Source: Dehalococcoidia bacterium
GTDB taxonomy: Bacteria; Chloroflexota; Dehalococcoidia; Lucifugimonadales; Lucifugimonadaceae
Assembly: GCA_012270805.1 (NCBI GenBank)
Contig: JAAXHR010000268.1
Coordinates: 1-8,100, forward strand
Reading direction: 5' to 3'
DNA length: 8,100 nt
Part shown: positions 1-5,573 of the stretch, piece by piece
Layout: each line of letters opens with the position of its first letter
Numbering within the stretch: the stretch's first letter is position 1
The notes under the pieces: generated by a model
Databases searched by the model: none
Told to the model about the DNA's origin: nothing
Seen by the model: the letters and a program-made list of their open reading frames with translations, nothing else
Translations under genes and position numbers: made by a program

Positions 1-706
1 CAAACGTTCCAGCCGAAGGCAACGGTGTTGGTAGCGTGGCTTCTGGGATTTTGAAGATGTCAAGAAGTTCGGGGTCCCATTCCAAGTCGTGGAGATTGAG
101 CAGCATCGTGCGAGAGGCGTTGGTGACATCGGTGAGATGTGGAACGTCGTCTTGTGGCGTGTCTGCTGAGCCGCGGGCGAGCTGGTCTATCAGCCATGAG
201 TCGACGGTGCCGAAGCGAACCTCGCCGATCTCGGCGCGGGCTTGGAGATTGGGTATCGGCAAGTGGTCAAGCATCCAGCGCATCTTCGTCGCCGAAAAGT
301 ACGGATCGACGATGAGGCCGGTTCGGGACCAGATGTCGTCTGCCAATCCGGCATCGCTTATCGCGTTGCAAATATCAGCAGTTCGATGGTCCTGCCAGAC
401 GATGGCGTTGGCAAGCGGACGCCCGGTAGCGCGTTCCCAAATTACCGTCGTTTCACGCTGATTCGTGATGCCCATCGCCACGACATCAGCAGCAGTGGCA
501 GCGGCATCTTCCAGCGCGAGTCGTGCAACGCCGATGGCGGATTCGGCGATCTCAACAGGATCATGCTCCACCCATCCCGACTGCGGAAAGATCTGGCGCA
601 GCTCCTGTTGGGCTGAACCGATCGGACACGCCGACTCGTCGAAAACGATCGCGCGCGTCGACGTAGTTCCCTGATCGATTGTGAGAATTAAAGAGCCGGA
701 GGGCAT
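1..706 (-). CDS. glpK: Glycerol kinase-like FGGY carbohydrate kinase, N-terminal part (cut by window edge)
   Basis: ATP-dependent polyol kinase of the FGGY family, most like glycerol kinase (glycerol + ATP -> sn-glycerol-3-phosphate, cytoplasmic). The visible 235 residues cover most of the first actin-like domain. They show the phosphate-binding motif IDQGTTSTR (10-18), NQRETT (82-87), IVWQDHRT (102-109), DPYFSATK (134-141), GTVDSWLI (166-173) and TNASRTMLLN (195-204). R84, E85, W104 and Y136 fall where glycerol kinases hold glycerol, so glycerol or a very similar triol is the likely substrate; the catalytic Asp near residue 246 lies beyond the edge. The frame is open to base 1, about half of a roughly 500-residue family. 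The ATG lies 2 bp after the SDR stop (TAACGATG) with no clear Shine-Dalgarno, suggesting translational coupling. Its place in a KDG operon is unusual, so another polyol or glyceraldehyde-derived substrate remains possible. Confidence 0.9.
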   Translation of the reverse strand, partial: MPSGSLILTIDQGTTSTRAIVFDESACPIGSAQQELRQIFPQSGWVEHDPVEIAESAIGVARLALEDAAATAADVVAMGITNQRETTVIWERATGRPLANAIVWQDHRTADICNAISDAGLADDIWSRTGLIVDPYFSATKMRWMLDHLPIPNLQARAEIGEVRFGTVDSWLIDQLARGSADTPQDDVPHLTDVTNASRTMLLNLHDLEWDPELLDIFKIPEATLPTPLPSAGTF

Positions 707-708
707 CG

Positions 709-1452
709 TTACCCGAAGAGCGGGTTGTTGCCGCCGAACGCGTCAATGGCGGTTCCCGTGACGGCCGACGACTTCGTAGACGCGAGGAAGACTGCGACGT
801 TGGCGATCTCTGACGGCAGCATAAGGTTCGGATTATCCTCTCGCCCGCGGTTATCGAATGCTTCTCGGTAGCCCTCAGTGTCCGTTCCGCCAGGACATAT
901 CGCGTTAACGTTTATGCCATATTCACGGAGTTCAGCTGCGAGCGACTGAGTGAGGCTGATGAGCGCGGCCTTGGTCACCCGGTACGCGCTGCGACCTCTG
1001 CCGCCACTCCGGCCTCCGATGCTCGAGATGTTGATGATTGTGCCACTGTTCTGCTCGATCATCGTCGGGATGACGGACTTCGTAAGCATTGCGGCGGCGT
1101 TGAGGTTCACTTCGATAACGTCGTACCAAGTCTCGTCGGAGAGATCGGCAAGATCTATGCGCGGATGGATGATCGCAGCGTTGTTCACGAGGATATCGAT
1201 GCGTCCAAACTCGGCCAACACAGCCGGTGCGATCGCAGCGACTTGCGCACGATCAGTGAAATCGGACTGACAAACCAACCCCTCGGCACCCAACTCACGA
1301 ACGGTTTCCACGGTTTCCTCAAGCTCCGAAAGCGTCCGACCAGTTACGGCGACGTTCGCCCCTTCCCTCGCAAACGCGTAGGCGCAGGCACGTCCGATAC
1401 CTTTCGAACCGCCGGTGATAAGAGCCACCCGGCCTAGCATCTCCATGCTCAT
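709..1452 (-). CDS. SDR family NAD(P)-dependent oxidoreductase
   Basis: Classical short-chain dehydrogenase, 247 residues, the usual length. Seen: Rossmann motif TGGSKGIG (13-20), R39 after the second beta strand (NVAVTGR), NNAA (90-93), active-site N116 in EVNLN, S144 in NISSIGG, the Y157-x3-K161 pair (YRVTK), and PGG (187-189). An Arg rather than Asp/Glu at the end of beta-2 suggests NADP(H) preference (inference). The end AIDAFGGNNPLFG resembles the usual SDR GG-N ending. The ATG overlaps the KDG kinase stop as ATGA (1449-1452), which favours this start over the ATGs at codons 3 and 5. In this operon it probably oxidises or reduces a sugar acid or keto-deoxy sugar acid, as gluconate 5-dehydrogenase or KduD-type enzymes do, but the exact substrate cannot be read from sequence. 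Membership of the family is certain; the substrate is not. Confidence 0.93.
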   Translation of the reverse strand: MSMEMLGRVALITGGSKGIGRACAYAFAREGANVAVTGRTLSELEETVETVRELGAEGLVCQSDFTDRAQVAAIAPAVLAEFGRIDILVNNAAIIHPRIDLADLSDETWYDVIEVNLNAAAMLTKSVIPTMIEQNSGTIINISSIGGRSGGRGRSAYRVTKAALISLTQSLAAELREYGINVNAICPGGTDTEGYREAFDNRGREDNPNLMLPSEIANVAVFLASTKSSAVTGTAIDAFGGNNPLFG

Positions 1453-2474
1453 CGCTGGACTCGTCCGCTGACGTTTCCGCTAGCCACACTCATGACCTCG
1501 CTGACGGACACAAGGTTGAAATCGCCGTGGAACGTGTGAGCAAGCGCGGAAGCCGCGGCCGCAAAGTCGAGAATCTGCGTAGATGACCAGCCATCCTGCA
1601 AGTTGCCGTAGATTAGCCCGGCCGAAAATGCGTCGCCTCCACCGACACGGTCGACGATGCGAACCGCGTATTTCGATGCCAGAAGAATCTCGGAGCCGTC
1701 GAAGTAAATCGCTGACCAGTCGTTATCGTCCGCAGACTGAGATTCGCGCAAGGTGATGCCGACCTGCTGGAAGCCGAACTCATCGACCAAACGGTTAACA
1801 ACTGGTTCGTACGCTGTTGCATCGATCTCGCCGCTCTCTACATCTACACCCTCTGGAGCGACTCCGAGCGACATCTCGGCATCCTCTTCGTTGCCGATGG
1901 CGACATCCACATGCTTCATCATAGGTCGCATTACCGCTTGGGCTTCCGCGGGAGACCATAGATTCTTGCGGTAGTTCATGTCTGCGGATACCGTCAAACC
2001 CATCGACTTGGCGATCGCCGCCGCTTCATCACAGGCTAGCCCGGCAGATTCCGAAATCGCCGGCGTTATGCCCGTGAAATGGAACCAATCTTTGCCGTCA
2101 AAGATGCGTTCCCAATCAATTTCACCGGGTTGCAGTTCGGCTATCGAGGAGGCAGCACGGTCGTAAATAACCTTTGATGCCCGCATTGCAGCACCATTTT
2201 CGAGGTAGTAGGTACCGAGACGTTGACCTTGGCGGAGGATTTCCGAGGTGTCCACGCCCCATTGCCGGACGTAGTTGATGCAGGCTTGGCCGATGTCGTT
2301 GTCAGGGACCGCGGTAACGTATACCGACTCAATTCCGAAATTGGCCAGAGACACCGCGACGTTGCACTCGCCGCCGCCGTATGTGACCTCAAACTCGCGC
2401 GCTTGGGTGAAGCGTTCACGACGCATTGTTGCCAGTCGCAACATTATTTCGCCGAATGTAACGACAGATGGCAT
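1449..2474 (-). CDS. kdgK: 2-keto-3-deoxygluconate kinase (PfkB/ribokinase family)
   Basis: Phosphorylates 2-keto-3-deoxygluconate with ATP to KDPG in the cytoplasm. The 341 residues show the N-terminal TFGEIMLRLA (6-15), the sugar-binding YGGGECNVAVSLA (32-44), YDRAASS (104-110), WFHFTGITPA (130-139) and the PfkB ATP/anion-hole signature DRVGGGDAFSAG (275-286) with catalytic Asp281. The GGGE..NVA plus HFTGITPA pattern is typical of the Gram-positive/Bacteroidetes-type KDG kinases rather than of ribokinase or fructokinase. GGGD in place of GAGD is common in that subgroup. The start is supported by AAGGAG at 2484-2489 (complement), 9 nt before the ATG. The gene follows the HpcH aldolase after 46 bp and overlaps the SDR by 4 bp. 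Together with the divergent KDPG aldolase it completes the lower Entner-Doudoroff branch. A related 2-keto sugar-acid substrate (for example KDGal) is possible. Confidence 0.9.
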   Translation of the reverse strand: MPSVVTFGEIMLRLATMRRERFTQAREFEVTYGGGECNVAVSLANFGIESVYVTAVPDNDIGQACINYVRQWGVDTSEILRQGQRLGTYYLENGAAMRASKVIYDRAASSIAELQPGEIDWERIFDGKDWFHFTGITPAISESAGLACDEAAAIAKSMGLTVSADMNYRKNLWSPAEAQAVMRPMMKHVDVAIGNEEDAEMSLGVAPEGVDVESGEIDATAYEPVVNRLVDEFGFQQVGITLRESQSADDNDWSAIYFDGSEILLASKYAVRIVDRVGGGDAFSAGLIYGNLQDGWSSTQILDFAAAASALAHTFHGDFNLVSVSEVMSVASGNVSGRVQR

Positions 2475-2520
2475 CGATTGGAACTCCTTGTGTTTAACTG
2501 CGATTCAGTGTTGTTGGTGT

Positions 2521-3321
2521 CTAGTAAAACGTAGCGTTGTCGTCGCTATCTTCGTCAGATCCAGAAGCAACGTTCGCGAGTTCGGAGTCGACGGCGGATT
2601 TGAGGAGTCTCACGTCAGAGGCGATCGGAAACCACGTCATGCCTTGTTGTATGCGACGAGCGGCTTCGTTGCCATCGATGCAGTGGATGCCCGTGGCGAC
2701 GCCGTGGTGGGTGCCAGCCGCCACGACGGTCTCGACGGCTTTGACATGGTCAGGATGTTTGTTGTCGAGTCCAGTTGGCACGCCGAGCGAACTAGCCAAA
2801 TCATTCGGGCCGACGAAACATACGTCGAGGTCGGGCACCTCCATGATTTTGTCTATGCGGTCGACGGCTCGCCAGTCCTCGATCATGCAGACCACCATGA
2901 TGATGTCGTTGGCCTTCTCGTAGTAGTCGCTGCCGTATACGAGTTGACCTCGAGTAGATCCGATGCCTCGGAGGCCGCGAGGGCGATATTTCGCGGCTTG
3001 AACGGCTCGCTCCGCCTCCTCCTCATTTTTGACATCTGGAACGACGATACCCGTGAAACCGATGTCGAGAACACGTTTTACCCAGATCGAGTCGTTGCTC
3101 GGGATGCGGGCAAAGATCGGTTTGCCCGAACCGTTGCCGGCCCGCAGGCAGTTGACCGCGGTGGAGACATCAATCGGATTGTGCTCGAAGTCGAGGGTGA
3201 CCCAGTCGAAGTCAGTGGTATGCAGCAGCGTTTCGATGACCGTCGGATCGCCGCTCGCCGACCACGTGCCTAACGATGGCAAGTTTTGCTCCAGTTTCGC
3301 CTTTACGGGATTGACATCCAT
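2521..3321 (-). CDS. HpcH/HpaI family class II aldolase (2-keto-3-deoxy-acid aldolase)
   Basis: Metal-dependent pyruvate aldolase of the HpcH/HpaI family, which cleaves 2-keto-3-deoxy acids (such as 2-keto-3-deoxyglucarate, 2-keto-3-deoxyrhamnonate or 4-hydroxy-2-oxoheptanedioate) to pyruvate and an aldehyde. The 266 residues begin with LGTWSASGDP (17-26). The general base is His47 in DFEH (44-47), Arg72 (ARIP) binds pyruvate, and Glu148 (MIED) and Asp174 (GPNDLA) are the metal ligands. YRPRGLRGIG (112-121) is another family hallmark. It is first in the operon; GAGAGAG lies about 10 nt before the ATG. The last residues, GSDEDSDDN (254-262), form an acidic tail that the core fold does not need. 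In this context the substrate is probably a sugar-acid-derived keto-deoxy compound. The family call is firm; the choice of substrate is open. Confidence 0.9.
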   Translation of the reverse strand: MDVNPVKAKLEQNLPSLGTWSASGDPTVIETLLHTTDFDWVTLDFEHNPIDVSTAVNCLRAGNGSGKPIFARIPSNDSIWVKRVLDIGFTGIVVPDVKNEEEAERAVQAAKYRPRGLRGIGSTRGQLVYGSDYYEKANDIIMVVCMIEDWRAVDRIDKIMEVPDLDVCFVGPNDLASSLGVPTGLDNKHPDHVKAVETVVAAGTHHGVATGIHCIDGNEAARRIQQGMTWFPIASDVRLLKSAVDSELANVASGSDEDSDDNATFY

Positions 3322-3442
3322 CTTCTCAAATCTCTCTCGATTACACGCGAAATGAGATTAACACAACGGGTTCGCATCGACTTTAAGGCCAGGGGATAGA
3401 CTCGTTAAAGTTGACGAGCACAACGGTCCCAGGAGAAAGAGA
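3322..3442. promoter_or_regulatory. Divergent control region between HpcH-aldolase operon and KDPG aldolase
   Basis: These 121 bp separate two oppositely read starts that belong to one pathway, so promoters for both and probably a shared operator lie here (inference). Seen: AGGAG at 3431-3435, 7 nt before the KDPG aldolase ATG; a GAGAGAG purine run before the HpcH aldolase ATG on the other strand; a near-perfect inverted repeat at 3377-3414; and an 8-bp direct repeat CACAACGG at 3362-3369 and 3419-3426. I found no convincing -35/-10 pair in either direction. Confidence 0.55.
3377..3414. repeat. Inverted repeat, candidate operator in the divergent region
   Basis: The arms are TCGACTTTAA (3377-3386) and TTAAAGTTGA (3405-3414). 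They pair at 9 of 10 positions across an 18-bp spacer. A smaller dyad CTCGT-N8-ACGAG (3401-3405/3414-3418) is interleaved with the right arm. Its position just upstream of the KDPG aldolase ribosome binding site fits a repressor site for a KDG/KDPG-responsive regulator. No regulator gene is in the window. A 10-bp repeat of this kind could also arise by chance. Confidence 0.35.
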
Positions 3443-4117
3443 ATGGCACGGCACTCGAAGCTCGAAGTTCTGAACGCAATGCACGGCATCGGGGTTGTAC
3501 CGGTCTTCTACAACGGCGACATCGAGAAGGCCCAAAACATTGCGCGATCCTGCGTCGCAGGCGGAATCCGCGTCCTCGAATTCACGAACCGAGGCGATCA
3601 CGCATGGGAAGTGTTTTCCAGCTTGGACCGTTTCTGCGCGGCGGAGTTGCCCGACGCTATCCTCGGCGCCGGATCCGTACTCGATGCCGGAACCGCGTCG
3701 ATTTATATCAGCAACGGCGCCAGCTTCATCGTTGGCCCGGTGACCAATCCAGACGTTGCAAAGGTTTGCAACCGTCGCAAGGTGCCTTACATACCCGGCT
3801 GCGGCACCGCTTCTGAGATTTCCAATGCCGAAGAGCTGGGAGCCGACATTGTGAAGATATTCCCCGGATCGGCAGTCGGCGGCCCGGGCTTCGTCAAAGA
3901 TGTACTGGCACCGATGCCATGGTCATCGATCATGCCTACCGGGGGCGTTGACATCACCGAGGAATCGCTACGCCCTTGGTTCGAGGCCGGCGTCTGCGCC
4001 GTTGGAATGGGTTCCCGTCTCGTGTCCAACGACGTGGTCGCGAATGGGGATTGGTCGACGCTCGAGAGCCGCAGCCGCGATGTTGTGGCGCTGATCGGAT
4101 CTATACGCGGTGAGTAG
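3443..4117 (+). CDS. eda: KDPG aldolase (2-dehydro-3-deoxy-phosphogluconate aldolase)
   Basis: Class I (Schiff-base) aldolase of the KDPG/KHG family: KDPG <-> pyruvate + glyceraldehyde-3-phosphate, a cytoplasmic TIM-barrel trimer in known members. The 224 residues match the usual 205-225. Seen: GIGVVPVFYNGD (15-26), the catalytic Glu46 in VLEFTNR (44-50) with Arg50, LGAGSVLD (74-81), YIPGCGTASE (116-125), Schiff-base Lys138 in DIVKIFPG (135-142), and the phosphate-binding PTGGVD (165-170) and GMGSRLV (188-194). The ATG is preceded by AGGAG at a 7-nt spacing. It diverges from the operon carrying KDG kinase, whose product it would consume. The FTNR and KIFPG variants are those of the Gram-positive/Bacteroidetes-type enzymes rather than the Escherichia type (VTLR, KFFPA). 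KDPGal or KHG could also be substrates. Confidence 0.93.
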   Translation: MARHSKLEVLNAMHGIGVVPVFYNGDIEKAQNIARSCVAGGIRVLEFTNRGDHAWEVFSSLDRFCAAELPDAILGAGSVLDAGTASIYISNGASFIVGPVTNPDVAKVCNRRKVPYIPGCGTASEISNAEELGADIVKIFPGSAVGGPGFVKDVLAPMPWSSIMPTGGVDITEESLRPWFEAGVCAVGMGSRLVSNDVVANGDWSTLESRSRDVVALIGSIRGE

Positions 4118-4123
4118 AGAAGT

Positions 4124-4158
4124 GAAGCGTACGATTCATGGGCACAATCGTACATATC
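4124..4158 (-). repeat. Outer partial unit of the stop-side 72-bp repeat array (dyad only)
   Basis: Read on the minus strand this is the box GATATGTACGATT (4158-4146), a 9-nt spacer, and an inverted box ending at 4124. The central arms GTACGATT (4129-4136) and AATCGTAC (4146-4153) pair perfectly over 8 bp; the full 13-bp half-sites match at 10 of 13. It begins 6 bp after the KDPG aldolase stop. Its geometry is the same as that of the dyads on the other side of fic. It could form a hairpin but has no T-tract, so it is not a standard terminator. Confidence 0.65.
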
Positions 4159-4230
4159 GATGTGTTAGAGTAAAGCGGTTGTACCGATCAACAGCGATAT
4201 GCACAAATTTGATGTGTTTTTGTACATATA
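4159..4230 (-). repeat. Full 72-bp repeat unit next to the fic stop codon
   Basis: Read on the minus strand from 4230: box TATATGTACAAAA, 9-nt spacer, inverted box (4208-4196, 10 of 13 matches), 6 nt, then a third box with tail, GATCGGTACAACCGCTTTAC (4189-4170), then 19 nt before the next unit starts at 4158. The third box and tail match the start-side copy at 5424-5443 in 17 of 20 positions, which fixes the orientation: this array reads away from fic, opposite to the start-side array. A short palindrome TTGTACATATACAA (4220-4233) ends 1 bp before the fic stop codon. Confidence 0.65.
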
Positions 4231-4234
4231 CAAC

Positions 4235-5362
4235 TCAATCGCCGCCGAAATGAACGACATACTCCATGTCATCGGACGGGGCGATCAAGATGTCGATGAG
4301 GCGGTGATTCCTGAACAGTTGATGCCGGCCAGATTTGACACGCTCTAACATGCCGGCCTTGGCGAGCGCATCTAAGCGCGACCTAGCGGTTGCCCGAGTA
4401 ACGCCTTCAACTGCTTGAACCATTCTCGTAGTCGTGTAAGGACGCGAGAAGAGCAGGTTCATGAGCTGCTCCGACGATGCCGTAGGAGCGTCGACCCTCG
4501 CCCTTTCGGCGTACTCCCGGCGCAAATCCCTTATCCTGATCAAGTCGTCCCGACCCTCTTCTGACACCTCTTTGATCCCTGCCAACATGTATCGGATCCA
4601 TCCCTCCCATGCGCCAGATTCGGTGACAGATCGCAAACCGGTGTAGTACTCCCGTCGGCGACGCAGAAAGTAACGGCTCAAGTACAGAACGGGTTGGTCC
4701 AACAATCCTTTCAGCATCAGATAGAGGATGTTGATGATGCGCCCCGTCCTGCCATTGCCATCCGGGAACGGATGAATCGCCTCGAATTGGTAGTGCATGA
4801 TCGCCATTTTGATGATCGGGTCCAACCCGGGGGCGGTTTCGTTGGCGAAATCCAGAAGATTGTCCAACAAATGAAGCAACGTGGATTTGCCATAAGGCGG
4901 CGTGTATGCCACGTACCGGGTGCGCGGATTGCCGATGAACACGGCTGATTCGCGCACATCCACGGACGTACCCAGTATCTGGCTACACGTATCGATGAAC
5001 AACTGAGCGTCCAGTCTCGGGTTGCTTTGCAGACGATCGATGCCCATCGAAAGCGCCGGACGATATCGCGCCGCCTCCTTCGTGGCATCAGAGGCTCGCT
5101 CGTTCCCGACCGCCATGAACCTGAACAACTCGTCGCTGGTGGTGTTGACGTTTTCGATCTCCGAACTGGCTACTGCCTCGGTGATGGCGAATGCGTCGAT
5201 GAGCAACTGTGGGTTGGGGACGCTGAGAGCGGTGCCGTTCAGGTTTGCCAGTGCTCGGCTTGCCAAGTTCAGCGACCGCATCACACCGATCGTCTCGATC
5301 TCAGCGGACGGCGGAAGCAACGGAAGGGCGTTGTATGGCTCCCTCGGATCGAATTCAGGCAC
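4235..5362 (-). CDS. Fic family protein (class II AMPylase type) with C-terminal winged helix
   Basis: The protein has 375 residues. An N-terminal Fic_N region (about 5-90, beginning FDPREPYNALPLLPP) carries the class II inhibitory motif SSEIEN (66-71, pattern S/T-x3-E-G/N). The Fic core (about 110-245) has the complete catalytic motif HPFPDGNGRTGR (197-208) with His197. The C-terminal part (about 293-355; SSEQLMNLLFSRPYTTTRM, then TRATARSRLDALAKAG) is a winged-helix-like segment. Family knowledge: such proteins transfer AMP from ATP to hydroxyl side chains of targets or themselves, held in check by the inhibitory helix, so no separate antitoxin is needed. The start is GTG; an in-frame TGA lies 6 nt upstream, and the FDPREPYN start is family-typical. 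The Shine-Dalgarno is weak. It stands alone between two unrelated metabolic operons and is bracketed by repeat arrays, one containing its likely promoter. The winged helix is a candidate DNA-binding partner for those repeats. The target protein is unknown. Confidence 0.93.
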   Translation of the reverse strand: MPEFDPREPYNALPLLPPSAEIETIGVMRSLNLASRALANLNGTALSVPNPQLLIDAFAITEAVASSEIENVNTTSDELFRFMAVGNERASDATKEAARYRPALSMGIDRLQSNPRLDAQLFIDTCSQILGTSVDVRESAVFIGNPRTRYVAYTPPYGKSTLLHLLDNLLDFANETAPGLDPIIKMAIMHYQFEAIHPFPDGNGRTGRIINILYLMLKGLLDQPVLYLSRYFLRRRREYYTGLRSVTESGAWEGWIRYMLAGIKEVSEEGRDDLIRIRDLRREYAERARVDAPTASSEQLMNLLFSRPYTTTRMVQAVEGVTRATARSRLDALAKAGMLERVKSGRHQLFRNHRLIDILIAPSDDMEYVVHFGGD

Positions 5363-5381
5363 TGATCACGCCAATCGCTCA

Positions 5382-5454
5382 GATATGTACAATTTCTATC
5401 CTTGAATTGTACACCATTCCCATGATATGTACAACCGCTTAACATCTCAAATCT
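5382..5454 (+). repeat. 73-bp repeat unit 1 on the fic start side
   Basis: Order: box GATATGTACAATT (5382-5394), 10-nt spacer, inverted box (5405-5417), 6 nt, third box and tail GATATGTACAACCGCTTAAC (5424-5443). The inner arms TGTACAATT (5386-5394) and AATTGTACA (5405-5413) are a perfect 9-bp inverted repeat. The unit begins 19 bp upstream of the fic GTG and carries the fic promoter candidate, so proteins bound here would block transcription. Confidence 0.7.
5422..5450 (-). promoter_or_regulatory. Candidate sigma70-type promoter for fic
   Basis: On the minus strand, TTGAGA (5450-5445) and TATCAT (5427-5422) are separated by exactly 17 nt. This predicts a transcript start near 5414 and a 5' leader of about 50 nt to the GTG at 5362. 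The -10 overlaps the third box of repeat unit 1, the -35 ends 4 bp from the first box of unit 2, and the initial transcribed region is the 9-bp inverted repeat at 5386-5413. That layout is what autorepression would need. The same positions of the other units do not retain a promoter-like pair. Confidence 0.5.
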
Positions 5455-5527
5455 GATATGTACAATCTTGGGTTGATTGTTTTACATGTCAGTCAAGAGA
5501 TGTTCAATCTCTTTACTCGTTCGAGGC
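5455..5527 (+). repeat. 73-bp repeat unit 2 on the fic start side
   Basis: It starts exactly 73 bp after unit 1. The first 12 bases GATATGTACAAT are identical to unit 1. The inverted box (5478-5490) is degenerate (9 of 13 to the first box). The third box and tail GAGATGTTCAATCTCTTTAC (5497-5516) lies exactly 73 bp after its counterpart in unit 1. By hand about half of the 73 positions match unit 1, concentrated in the boxes and tail; the spacers do not match. A 6-bp stem AAGAGA/TCTCTT (5495-5500/5508-5513) falls inside it. Confidence 0.6.
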
Positions 5528-5563
5528 GATTCGTACAAATTTGCGGTCTGTTTTGCACATATC
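5528..5563 (+). repeat. Partial repeat unit 3 (dyad only) adjoining the upstream gene's stop
   Basis: It starts exactly 73 bp after unit 2. The box is GATTCGTACAAAT (5528-5540), then a 10-nt spacer and the inverted box TTTTGCACATATC (5551-5563). The half-sites match at 9 of 13, and the 36-bp dyad length is the same as in units 1 and 2. It ends 10 bp before the stop codon of the AcoX-like gene; beyond that the third box is not recognisable, so the array stops where coding sequence starts. Confidence 0.5.
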
Positions 5564-5573
5564 CACGCGCGAA

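Noticed and set aside
1626..1640. GGGD instead of GAGD in the PfkB signature of the KDG kinase as an inactivating change.
   Set aside because: The catalytic Asp281 is kept, and GGGD is common in this KDG kinase subgroup.
2275..3273. 332-codon plus-strand open frame.
   Set aside because: It lies antisense to the well-supported HpcH aldolase and KDG kinase; its translation shows no family motifs.
4129..4153. Rho-independent terminator after the KDPG aldolase gene.
   Set aside because: The 8-bp stem is perfect but AT-rich and is followed by ATATCGATG with no T-tract; it belongs to the repeat family around fic.
5495..5513. Terminator hairpin after the AcoX-like gene (AAGAGA/TCTCTT).
   Set aside because: Only 6 bp of weak stem, no T-run on the minus strand, and it lies about 60 bp past the stop inside repeat unit 2.
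5382..5563. A CRISPR array: 36-bp elements separated by 37 bp.
   Set aside because: Only the inverted arms are shared. The middles of the 36-bp elements differ, the 37-bp intervals themselves share a box and tail, and no cas genes are present. It is a phased composite repeat, not CRISPR.
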